A stretch of 7,714 bases of DNA from CAYQUV01 sp964421005 (GTDB lineage Bacteria; Patescibacteriota; Minisyncoccia; Minisyncoccales; CG1-02-41-26). The stretch lies in the NCBI GenBank assembly GCA_964421005.1, contig CAYQUV010000034.1:1-7714 (forward strand). Reading direction: 5' to 3'. This document shows positions 1 to 5,466 of the stretch, in pieces. The stretch's first letter is position 1. Every line of letters starts with the position of its first letter. Below the pieces are notes generated by a model that worked only from the letters and a program-made list of their open reading frames with translations, searched no databases and was not told where the DNA came from. The position numbers and the translations under genes were made by a program.

Positions 1-236
1 TTGTAAGTTTTTATGAATCTGTTCCAGCCGGAAAAACAATACCAGATGATATTGTCGCCAGGCCGGGAGTGTCCTTGCCGATGTTAGCCGGATTTGCTTC
101 AGGTATTATCGCTTTTATTACTGGCCTTACCGCAATCATAAAAAAGAGGGAGAGATCTATCTTGGTGTTTGTATCAACGATTATTGGGGCATTGCTCATT
201 TTGTATCTTGCCGGAGAAATAATATTTCCGCATTAA
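1..236 (+). CDS. Small multi-pass membrane protein, copy 1 (5' end outside the window)
   Basis: The reading frame is open from the window edge (first full codon at 3, VSFYESVPAGK) to TAA at 234-236, giving 77 residues. The visible part is the end of a first membrane helix, a conserved polar loop (ESVPAGKTIPDDIVARPGV), a second helix (LAGFASGIIAFITGLTAII), a basic turn (KKRER), and a third helix (SILVFVSTIIGALLILYLAG) ending IIFPH. I do not recognise the family. A second copy begins at 1525. The first 77 nt here are identical to 1556-1632, after which the two copies fall to roughly 60% identity by eye. This copy appears to keep the native C-terminus. Membrane location is inferred from hydrophobicity. 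No catalytic motif is visible, so no function is proposed. Confidence 0.75.
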   Translation, partial: VSFYESVPAGKTIPDDIVARPGVSLPMLAGFASGIIAFITGLTAIIKKRERSILVFVSTIIGALLILYLAGEIIFPH

Positions 237-254
237 ATTAATTAAATTTAAAAT

Positions 255-575
255 ATGACAAAACAAATAAAAATAATCTATATTTTAGTCGGATTAAGCG
301 TTTTTTCCGTCATTTTGCATAATGCTATTTACGGAATTTTCAAAATTGAAGAGCCGGTATTTTTTATCTTAACTTTTGTTTTTGCCATTTTTTTTGTTGC
401 TTCCGTTATCTACAGCATCATTTCTTATTTTAGAAAAAGAGAGCCAAAAGATTTGTGGAAGCTCGGATTTTTAGGATTGCTGGGATTGCTTGGGTTGGTT
501 GCGACGCCTGGATTTTATGGTTTCTTTGGTTTCTTCGGCTTTTTTGGAGCGAGGAGTCGGAAAAGAAAGGTTTAA
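255..575 (+). CDS. Small integral membrane protein with GxxG / GFF repeats
   Basis: This is a 106-residue hydrophobic protein. Two probable membrane helices lie at about residues 6-27 and 34-58, followed by a basic stretch (FRKREPKD). The C-terminal part has a period-3 glycine pattern, GFLGLLGLLGLVATPG and then FYGFFGFFGFFG, and the protein ends in a basic tail (ARSRKRKV). The pattern resembles the FLGFLGFLG segments of DUF3796-type proteins, but that match is from memory and weak. The gene starts 18 nt after the preceding gene stops and may be co-transcribed with it. No Shine-Dalgarno precedes the ATG. The start sits directly after a TTTAAAAT run, the same 12-nt string (through the ATG) that precedes the gene at 5031. 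Function unknown. Confidence 0.75.
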   Translation: MTKQIKIIYILVGLSVFSVILHNAIYGIFKIEEPVFFILTFVFAIFFVASVIYSIISYFRKREPKDLWKLGFLGLLGLLGLVATPGFYGFFGFFGFFGARSRKRKV

Positions 576-642
576 TTAAAAGTCGAGAAAAAACTGTTTA
601 AAGACAATATATATAAATTATAATTATAAAATATTAAAATAT

Positions 643-1437
643 ATGGATATTAAAAAAATTAAAAACTTAGACTTAAAATCTTTTTTCCTACTAACTGCTA
701 TTTTATTTCTGTTGTTTTCAACTGTTCTTATCGGTGTTTATATCTCCAACAAAATAAAAGAAGGTCGATATATTGGGCAAGGAGCTGAAGAGAAAAACAC
801 GATTACTGTTTCGGGAACAGGGGAGATTTATGTAAAACCAGACTTAGCGATAATCAATTTTTCTGTTATTACTGAAGCAAAAACAGTGGGAGAGGCTTTA
901 AATAATAATGCCCAAAAAATGAATGCCGTTATTGAGGCTGTAAGTAATCAGGGAATAGATGATAAAGATTTGAAAACAACCAACTTTAATATTTATCCTC
1001 GTTATGAGTGGTATGAAAGAAGCGAGTTTTATCCTCAAGGAAAAAGAGTGTTGGCTGGGTACGAAGTTCGTCAAACTCTGGAGGTAAAGATTAGAGATAT
1101 AGGAAAAATTAGCCAAGTGATTGATTCCGCTGTTGATGCGGGAGCTAATCAAGTTAACAACTTATCTTTTACCGTTGATGAGCAAGACGAATTTAAAAAA
1201 CAAGCAAGAGAAAAAGCTATTAAAGAGGCAAAAGCTAAGGCAAAAGAAATAGCCAATCCGTTAGGAGTTCATTTAGTAAAAATTACAGGTTTTAGCGAAA
1301 GCGCTGTTATACCAATCCCTCGGTCATTTAATTTTGAAGGAGAAGCAATGGGAATAGGGAGTGGAGGCGTTCCTCAAATCGAAACTGGCGAGAATAAAAT
1401 TGAAGTGACCGTTAGCATTACTTACGAAATTAGATAG
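643..1437 (+). CDS. SIMPL-domain (DUF541) protein, membrane anchored
   Basis: This 264-residue protein has one N-terminal signal-anchor helix (about residues 13-35) and a SIMPL/DUF541 domain that would lie outside the cytoplasmic membrane. Typical features are ITVSGTGEIYVKPDLAIINF (about 53-73), the IYPRYEW strand (117-123), GYEVRQTLEVKIRDIGKISQVID (139-161) and the helix ending EAKAKAKEIANPLGVHLVKI (195-214). The C-terminus ENKIEVTVSITYEIR closes the domain as in the family. The length fits a complete protein. Family members are periplasmic or surface proteins of poorly defined role; some have been linked to signalling or oxidative stress. A possible -10 (TATAAT, 619-624) lies 18 nt before the ATG but lacks a convincing -35. 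No Shine-Dalgarno is seen. The family call is secure; the cellular role is not. Confidence 0.9.
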   Translation: MDIKKIKNLDLKSFFLLTAILFLLFSTVLIGVYISNKIKEGRYIGQGAEEKNTITVSGTGEIYVKPDLAIINFSVITEAKTVGEALNNNAQKMNAVIEAVSNQGIDDKDLKTTNFNIYPRYEWYERSEFYPQGKRVLAGYEVRQTLEVKIRDIGKISQVIDSAVDAGANQVNNLSFTVDEQDEFKKQAREKAIKEAKAKAKEIANPLGVHLVKITGFSESAVIPIPRSFNFEGEAMGIGSGGVPQIETGENKIEVTVSITYEIR

Positions 1438-1524
1438 CCCCAAAAATTATAGGAAATGTTCTTATCTTCCGAAAAATAATAAAATAAAGTAATAGGTAAG
1501 TGGTCTATTGTATTAATTGTTTTA

Positions 1525-1836
1525 ATGCCAATATTATTTTATATCGGTATGTCGTTTGTAAGTTTTTATGAATCTGTTCCAGCCGGAAAAACAATACCAG
1601 ATGATATTGTCGCCAGGCCGGGAGTGTCCTTGTCGATGTTAGCGGGGTTTATCTCCGGAATTGCAGCTTTTTTTGTCGGTATCATTAGTATTACAAGGAA
1701 AAAAGATTATTCTGTTCTTGTATTTTTATCTACGGCGATTGGTTTTTTTGGTATTGCTCTGTTGGGTGTGGCGAGAACCTACTTTCCTTGCGGCCTTCGG
1801 GCAACTCTTCGAGTCCTATTTGACTCCGGCTATTGA
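1525..1836 (+). CDS. Small multi-pass membrane protein, copy 2 (probably decayed: C-terminus replaced by repeat DNA)
   Basis: Residues 9-40 match copy 1 exactly (MSFVSFYESVPAGK..., DNA 1556-1632). The next two helices are diverged but alignable (LSMLAGFISGIAAFFVGI; SVLVFLSTAIGFFGIALLG). After about codon 83 the homology ends. Copy 1 finishes LAGEIIFPH, but this frame runs into GC-richer sequence encoding FPCGLRATLRVLFDSGY before TGA. The frame is also open upstream to a TAA at 1480-1482, encoding KWSIVLIVL, which would complete the first membrane helix. That extension has no ATG, GTG or TTG, so ATG 1525 falls inside helix 1. Both ends therefore look damaged and this may be a pseudogene. An unaltered copy would presumably be about 105 residues long. 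Confidence 0.5.
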   Translation: MPILFYIGMSFVSFYESVPAGKTIPDDIVARPGVSLSMLAGFISGIAAFFVGIISITRKKDYSVLVFLSTAIGFFGIALLGVARTYFPCGLRATLRVLFDSGY

Positions 1837-1883
1837 ACGAAATCAGAACGCATTTTAAAGAAAATCCGGACGAGGAAGCCTGA

Positions 1884-1912
1884 CTGCCAGCCCGCTTGTA
1901 GCGGGCTGGCAG
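1884..1912. repeat. Perfect 13-bp GC-rich hairpin, 3-nt loop
   Basis: CTGCCAGCCCGCT is followed by loop TGT and its exact reverse complement. No T-run follows, so it does not look like a simple rho-independent terminator. It is one of several GC-rich triloop hairpins in this window (see 3799, 3840, 3886). Confidence 0.85.
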
Positions 1913-1933
1913 AAATTCGCTTCGCGGATTTCT
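1911..1933. repeat. 10-bp hairpin adjoining the previous one, 3-nt loop
   Basis: AGAAATTCGC, loop TTC, then GCGGATTTCT. Nine Watson-Crick pairs and one T·G wobble. It shares two bases with the 3' arm of the hairpin at 1884-1912, so the two cannot both fold fully. Confidence 0.7.
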
Positions 1934-1996
1934 GTCCATCACCCATAGTCCGCCGTGGGCGAACCGGAAGGAGGGACAAAAAATTTTTGTTGGAAG

Positions 1997-2022
1997 AATT
2001 TTTATTTTTTAGGATAATTTCT
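1997..2022 (+). repeat. 26-bp inverted repeat, left copy
   Basis: An AT-rich 26-mer containing TTTTTTAGGATAATTTCT. Its reverse complement lies at 3665-3690 with 25 of 26 bases matching (one T/C difference). The two copies bracket the protease gene, ending 34 nt before its start and beginning 72 nt after its stop. Confidence 0.75.
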
Positions 2023-2056
2023 AGATATCGCAAGTCATATCACATCAATTTTATTT

Positions 2057-3592
2057 ATGGTCAAAAATAATTTTTATAGTCGGGGACAGAGTTTAATCGG
2101 GATAATTATTGTTTTAGTTACCGTCGGTTTAATAACTGGTGGTTTATATTATTACCTTCAAAAACAAATACCAGAAGTGCCTGAAATTGCTGAAAAACCA
2201 GCCGAAGAAGAAACTAAATCCGAAGAAGAAATTTCCGAAGAAATTTCTCCCAAAGAAAAAATTGAAGAAGAACCAGAAGAAGTAAAACCCGAGATAACTG
2301 AACCCGAGATAACTGAGCCCGAGATAACCGAGCCCGAGATAACTGAGCCTAAAATTACTAAACCCGAGGTTACTTGCCAAAATGAATGCTCACAAATTGG
2401 ATTAAAAAGATGTTCTGGTAGTGGTTACCAAACTTGCGGAAATTACGATGCAGATAATTGCTTAGAATGGGGCCCAACAATTAATTGTCCAGCTACTACT
2501 ATTTGTCAAAATGGAATCTGTATTCAACCAACACAACAAGAGCAAAAATGCTCAGATGGAACATTTTATGGTCAATGTTCTACCAATAAGCCAAAATACT
2601 GCGATAATGGAAATTTAACAGACAACTGTCAGTTATGCGGGTGCCCTCTGGGCATGACCTGTAATATTGAATCAAAAAATTGCTTTACCCCTATTACGGT
2701 TACTAATTATTATAATATATGTTGGGATTATGACTGTTCTTCAAAATATCCTCCTTATCCTAAACTAACCGAATCTCTAAAACCCTCCGCTATTAATAAG
2801 TGTAAAGAGTGTTATCTACAGGGCGAAGGAAAAGTAAATATTATTATTGTTTTCCTATATGCTTATGACCCGTTACCTAATGAATATATTAATATATTAA
2901 AAGGTCCAGAAAACGATGTTCGTTCATTTAAATATGCCGCGAAGTGGTACGAAGAAGAGGCTGAGAAGTATAATATTAATTTAGATATAGATATTAATTT
3001 TAGTGAATCTCAGTTTAAGGTTCCAAAAGAATATATTGTCCATACATACGAAGAATCATTTAGTAAAAACCTAACCAATTATATAAAAGAAAATCTCCAT
3101 CAATTTAGCGCTTATGATGTTATTGTTTCTTTTTACTATGGTTCATATGATTTTTCATTTGCAAATCATGTTTCCAGTAAAAACTCTTTTGAGATTTTTA
3201 GTAAACAATATACCCCCGGTGTTTTCTATCCTGATTTTACTGAAGGATCTACGAACTATTCAGAAACATTTGCTCATGAGTTAACTCATTTATTTGGAGC
3301 AACTGATAAATATACTTGTCTTGATCCTTCTTCTGAAAGTTGTACCTATGCAAAAGAAAACGGAATTGGCTGTTGGATAGAATCTGAAGACCCAAATCAA
3401 CTTGGAAAAGATATTATGTGCCACAGGGTTCCCAAATACGATGGCGGATGGGGATTCATTAATCCTCCATTAAATGAACTAGTTATTATCGAGGTAACAG
3501 CTAAAGAGATTGGTTGGTATGATGCTGATAAAGATGGAATGCTTGAAGTCAATGATTTTTGCCCCTTTAATCAATTAAATGATTGTATTTAA
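2057..3592 (+). CDS. Surface-anchored metzincin-like zinc metalloprotease with stalk, Cys-rich modules and calcium repeat
   Basis: This is a 511-residue modular protein. Residues 9-34 (RGQSLIGIIIVLVTVGLITG...) form a prepilin-like membrane segment, in which GQSLI resembles the cleavage region of CPR type IV prepilins but position +5 is Gly rather than Glu. Residues 37-106 are an acidic, Pro/Glu-rich stalk with tandem EITEP repeats. Residues 107-155 and 165-209 are two Cys-rich modules (CSGSGYQTC...CLEWG; CSDGTFYGQCS...YCDNG...CGC). The catalytic part (about 260-490) holds HELTHLFGATD at 407-417, matching HExxHxxGxxD with Asp as third zinc ligand and Glu408 as catalytic base. A possible Met-turn is IMC around Met454. 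The end, DADKDGMLEVNDFCP (489-503), is a thrombospondin type-3-like calcium loop. No Shine-Dalgarno is visible. Substrate unknown; the fold call rests on the motif. Confidence 0.88.
   Translation: MVKNNFYSRGQSLIGIIIVLVTVGLITGGLYYYLQKQIPEVPEIAEKPAEEETKSEEEISEEISPKEKIEEEPEEVKPEITEPEITEPEITEPEITEPKITKPEVTCQNECSQIGLKRCSGSGYQTCGNYDADNCLEWGPTINCPATTICQNGICIQPTQQEQKCSDGTFYGQCSTNKPKYCDNGNLTDNCQLCGCPLGMTCNIESKNCFTPITVTNYYNICWDYDCSSKYPPYPKLTESLKPSAINKCKECYLQGEGKVNIIIVFLYAYDPLPNEYINILKGPENDVRSFKYAAKWYEEEAEKYNINLDIDINFSESQFKVPKEYIVHTYEESFSKNLTNYIKENLHQFSAYDVIVSFYYGSYDFSFANHVSSKNSFEIFSKQYTPGVFYPDFTEGSTNYSETFAHELTHLFGATDKYTCLDPSSESCTYAKENGIGCWIESEDPNQLGKDIMCHRVPKYDGGWGFINPPLNELVIIEVTAKEIGWYDADKDGMLEVNDFCPFNQLNDCI
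2288..2362 (+). repeat. 15-bp in-frame tandem repeat encoding PEITE pentapeptides
   Basis: Four nearly identical 15-bp units (CCCGAGATAACTGAA/G) occupy 2288-2347, followed by one degenerate unit (CCTAAAATTACTAAA) to 2362 and a partial sixth. Each adds one acidic pentapeptide to the stalk of the protease. The last units shift to Lys (PKITK). The low divergence of the first four suggests recent slippage expansion. The period keeps the frame, so copy number can change stalk length without breaking the gene. Confidence 0.9.
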
Positions 3593-3664
3593 TAAAATTA
3601 AAAGATGCTAATTTTTGAAAACAGAAATCGGTAGTTGTGTGATTTTTGGGTGGAACATTTTGGA

Positions 3665-3690
3665 AGAAATTATCCTAAAAAGTAAAAATT
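3665..3690 (-). repeat. 26-bp inverted repeat, right copy
   Basis: Reverse complement of 1997-2022 with one mismatch. Bases just beyond (3691-3700) still show weak A/T-run similarity to the left copy, so the original repeat may have been longer. Confidence 0.75.
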
Positions 3691-3798
3691 TTTTTCAATT
3701 CCTTAACTCAGCTCCCGATTCCGTTCGTCTCCGAACTTTTGTCATCGTTTTGCCGAACTTAATTCACGGGTTGAAAAAACGGAATTTGGCCTGAGACC

Positions 3799-3823
3799 TG
3801 CCCGCCGCCTGCGGCGGCGGGCA
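3799..3823. repeat. Perfect 11-bp GC-rich hairpin, 3-nt loop
   Basis: TGCCCGCCGCC, loop TGC, exact reverse complement. The stem is almost pure G+C in an AT-rich genome. It is not followed by a T-run. Confidence 0.85.
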
Positions 3824-3839
3824 AACAAACTAAATCGTC

Positions 3840-3864
3840 TCTGCCGCCGCAAAGCGGCGGCAGA
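3840..3864. repeat. Perfect 11-bp GC-rich hairpin, 3-nt loop
   Basis: TCTGCCGCCGC, loop AAA, exact reverse complement. It shares the GCCGCC core with the hairpin 17 nt upstream. Confidence 0.85.
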
Positions 3865-3885
3865 AGAATCTCCCCCACGAAGAAG

Positions 3886-3900
3886 TCCGCCGAAGGCGGA
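3886..3900. repeat. 6-bp GC-rich hairpin, 3-nt loop
   Basis: TCCGCC, loop GAA, GGCGGA, followed by A7. The T-run on the - strand precedes the stem instead of following it, so it does not fit a terminator in either direction. The stem resembles the terminator stem at 5884-5898. Confidence 0.7.
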
Positions 3901-3906
3901 AAAAAA

Positions 3907-3934
3907 TTGTAATATATTGGAGAAGTACTATAAT
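3907..3934 (+). promoter_or_regulatory. Promoter of the gene at 3943, apparently leaderless
   Basis: A consensus TATAAT (3929-3934) is preceded, 16 nt upstream, by TTGTAA (3907-3912) as -35. Only 8 nt separate the -10 from the ATG, so transcription should start at or within a base or two of the start codon. The sequence from 3911 to 3942 recurs at 5426-5457. Confidence 0.65.
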
Positions 3935-3942
3935 TAAACAAT

Positions 3943-4986
3943 ATGAATTGCGCTTTTTCTAAAATTTGGGTTTCTATTATTCTCATTTTTATCTTTGCCG
4001 GAGGAATTTTAGCCTGGCAGTATTTTGGGGCGCCGGAAAAGGAAATAAAAGAAGAGGTAGATACTCAACTGACTCTGAAAGAGTTAAAAAATGCCGAATA
4101 TTTTATAGTTGAGTATGACGAAAGAATCCAACTTCAAAATGGGTATTATTTCAAACCATGGCAGCCCAATTCAGCAACGGGTTTAGAGGTGCAGATTTAT
4201 AACAGCAAAGTGGCTTTTGGCGATTTGAATAACGACGGGAAAGAAGATGCCGCCTTAGTTCTAACTGCGAGCGGCGGGGGAAGCGGAAGCTTCCGCAGCC
4301 TAGTGGTTATGTTAAACGAAGAAGGAAAACCCCTGTATCTGACTGAAGAAAGTTTGGGAGATAGAGTGGTAGTGAATTCTATTAATATAGAATCAGGGAT
4401 AATTATTCTTAATATGATTGTCCATGCCCCGGGAGATGGTTTATGTTGTCCTTCTTTAGAAAAAATCTTTAAATATAGGTTATCTGAGAACCAATTATTA
4501 AAGATTAGCGAAGATAAAACCACTAACTTGCAAACTTACAAGAATAAAGAGTACGGATTTGAGATAAAATATCCAACAAGTTGGGAGATTAACGAAAAGA
4601 AAAATCCCACTTGGTCGGAAATGGCAATAGATCCATTTTATTTTTTATTAATCATCAAAGATCAAAAGGAAAGCAATAATGTTATAAGAATCACAGTATA
4701 TAATGATTCGGAGCTTCATTCTCTGGAAAATTGGATTAAAATTGTAGAAAATAATCCTGTTGAGGCTCATTTTTCGAAAATAGAAGAGGTTTCAGTAGCG
4801 GGAGAATCGGCGGTTCGAGGAACTTTCGGCTGTTGTATGACCTTTCGAGAAACAATTTTCTTAGTGAGAGACAACAGCCTTTTTGAAATAAGCGGAGGAA
4901 ATTTAGGCGTTAGTCATAATGAACACTATGATTATGAAGATATTTTCAACCAAATAGTTTCTACTTTCAGATTTTTGGATTCATAG
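3943..4986 (+). CDS. Membrane-anchored protein with FG-GAP-like calcium loop and PsbP-like C-terminal domain
   Basis: This is a 347-residue protein. A single N-terminal anchor (about 8-28, WVSIILIFIFAGGILAWQYF) places the rest outside the membrane. An N-terminal domain (about 42-190) contains FGDLNNDGKEDAALVL at 92-107, a DxNxDGxxD calcium loop of the FG-GAP/VCBS type, a Gly-rich turn, and a GLCCPS motif (166-171). The second domain (about 199-347) begins TYKNKEYGFEIKYPTSWEI and ends FNQIVSTFRFLD, the usual outline of PsbP-like lipoprotein domains in bacteria; it has a CC pair at GCCMTF. No catalytic residues are evident, so a binding or structural role in the envelope is the safest reading. 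It has its own promoter and probably a leaderless mRNA. The DUF2007-like gene follows 44 nt downstream and may be co-transcribed. Confidence 0.8.
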   Translation: MNCAFSKIWVSIILIFIFAGGILAWQYFGAPEKEIKEEVDTQLTLKELKNAEYFIVEYDERIQLQNGYYFKPWQPNSATGLEVQIYNSKVAFGDLNNDGKEDAALVLTASGGGSGSFRSLVVMLNEEGKPLYLTEESLGDRVVVNSINIESGIIILNMIVHAPGDGLCCPSLEKIFKYRLSENQLLKISEDKTTNLQTYKNKEYGFEIKYPTSWEINEKKNPTWSEMAIDPFYFLLIIKDQKESNNVIRITVYNDSELHSLENWIKIVENNPVEAHFSKIEEVSVAGESAVRGTFGCCMTFRETIFLVRDNSLFEISGGNLGVSHNEHYDYEDIFNQIVSTFRFLDS

Positions 4987-5030
4987 ACAGGCCCCTTATA
5001 AACAAAGGTGTTATTCTTAATATTTAAAAT

Positions 5031-5369
5031 ATGAAAACAAAAAATTATACTCATCTAATTACAATTGGTGAAGTAGAAGCTAAAATGATTCAAGAACTTT
5101 TAATGAAACAAGGAATACCCTCTAGGTTACATGCATCTTCTACCGCAGATGTTCTTGCGGGCAGTGCTGTACATGGTAACCTTTCTTACGAAGTGCGTGT
5201 TCCCGAAGAATTACTGGAAAAAGCTAAGAAATTATTAAACCTAGAAAAATCTATAACTATACCGAAAGAAAAACATGGTTATCCCCGTTGGGTAATTATA
5301 GTTGCTTGGATATTTATTTCCTTTGTAATTATTTTTGCAGTTATTGCTTATTTTTTACCAAAATTTTAA
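5031..5369 (+). CDS. DUF2007-like (putative signal-transducing) protein with C-terminal membrane helix
   Basis: This is a 112-residue protein. Residues 6-70 fit the DUF2007 pattern: an opening strand (THLITIG), a helix (EVEAKMIQELLMKQGIPSRL), a variable loop (ASSTADVLAGSAVHG), a strand (YEVRVPEE), and a final helix (LLEKAKKLLNLE). The fold is a small ferredoxin-like, ACT-type domain whose ligand is generally unknown. Residues 84-111 (YPRWVIIVAWIFISFVIIFAVIAYFLPKF) form one membrane helix, so the domain would face the cytoplasm with its C-terminus anchored. No Shine-Dalgarno is visible; the ATG follows ATTTAAAAT, as at 255. The family call is from pattern recognition and fairly likely. Confidence 0.8.
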   Translation: MKTKNYTHLITIGEVEAKMIQELLMKQGIPSRLHASSTADVLAGSAVHGNLSYEVRVPEELLEKAKKLLNLEKSITIPKEKHGYPRWVIIVAWIFISFVIIFAVIAYFLPKF

Positions 5370-5425
5370 GAAGTAAAGTTGTAATAGAAATAGAATTTAA
5401 ATTATCGAAATAAATACCTTTTCTT

Positions 5426-5457
5426 AATATATTGGAGAAGTACTATAATCAAACAAT
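5426..5457 (+). promoter_or_regulatory. Second copy of the 32-bp promoter repeat
   Basis: 31 of 32 bases are identical to 3911-3942, including TATAAT (5444-5449) and AAACAAT. At 3943 the repeat runs straight into an ATG; here it runs into GTTTGGGGC. The sequences upstream differ, and the -35 region here (TTCTTA or CTTAAT) is poorer, so promoter strength may differ. Confidence 0.65.
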
Positions 5458-5466
5458 GTTTGGGGC

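Larger units (their letters stand above)
1770..2022 (+). repeat. Repeat-rich segment, left flank of the protease block
   Basis: From about 1770, where homology between the two small membrane-protein copies ends, the DNA becomes much richer in G+C than its surroundings. It encodes no convincing protein. In order it holds a mixed unique stretch, two adjoining hairpins (1884-1912 and 1911-1933), a further GC-rich stretch (about 1940-1976), and an AT-rich 26-mer (1997-2022) that reappears inverted at 3665-3690. The left boundary is inferred from where the paralogue alignment fails. This accounts for the gene-free gap 1837-2056. Confidence 0.55.
3593..3942. other. Gene-free gap with inverted repeat and three GC-rich hairpins (right flank of the protease block)
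   Basis: No plausible coding frame is present; hydrophobic or Cys-rich frames here come from repeats. In order it holds an AT-rich stretch, the inverted 26-mer (3665-3690), mixed sequence with CCGTTCGTC / CCGAACTT motifs (3710-3770), hairpins at 3799, 3840 and 3886, and a promoter (3907-3934). Read on the - strand, the order hairpins then 26-mer matches the left flank read on the + strand. Confidence 0.65.

Noticed and set aside
249..254. TAAAAT as a -10 box for the gene at 255
   Set aside because: It abuts the ATG with no gap, so transcription would begin inside the coding sequence.
1834..1836. TGA read as Trp or Gly, which would extend the second membrane-protein copy (…SGYWTKSERILKKI)
   Set aside because: The intact genes here show no in-frame TGA, and the extension would run only through repeat DNA. 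A recoded stop is not needed to explain the window.
2144..2380. Open frame on the - strand rich in Phe, Gly and Leu
   Set aside because: It is the antisense shadow of the Glu/Pro-rich stalk of the protease; the apparent repeats come from the EITEP units.
3886..3907. Hairpin plus A-run as a terminator
   Set aside because: On the + strand the stem is followed by A, not T; on the - strand the T-run comes before the stem.
3759..3986. 75-codon frame on the - strand
   Set aside because: It consists mostly of GC-rich hairpin arms (Pro/Gly/Ala runs) and overlaps the promoter and start of the gene at 3943.
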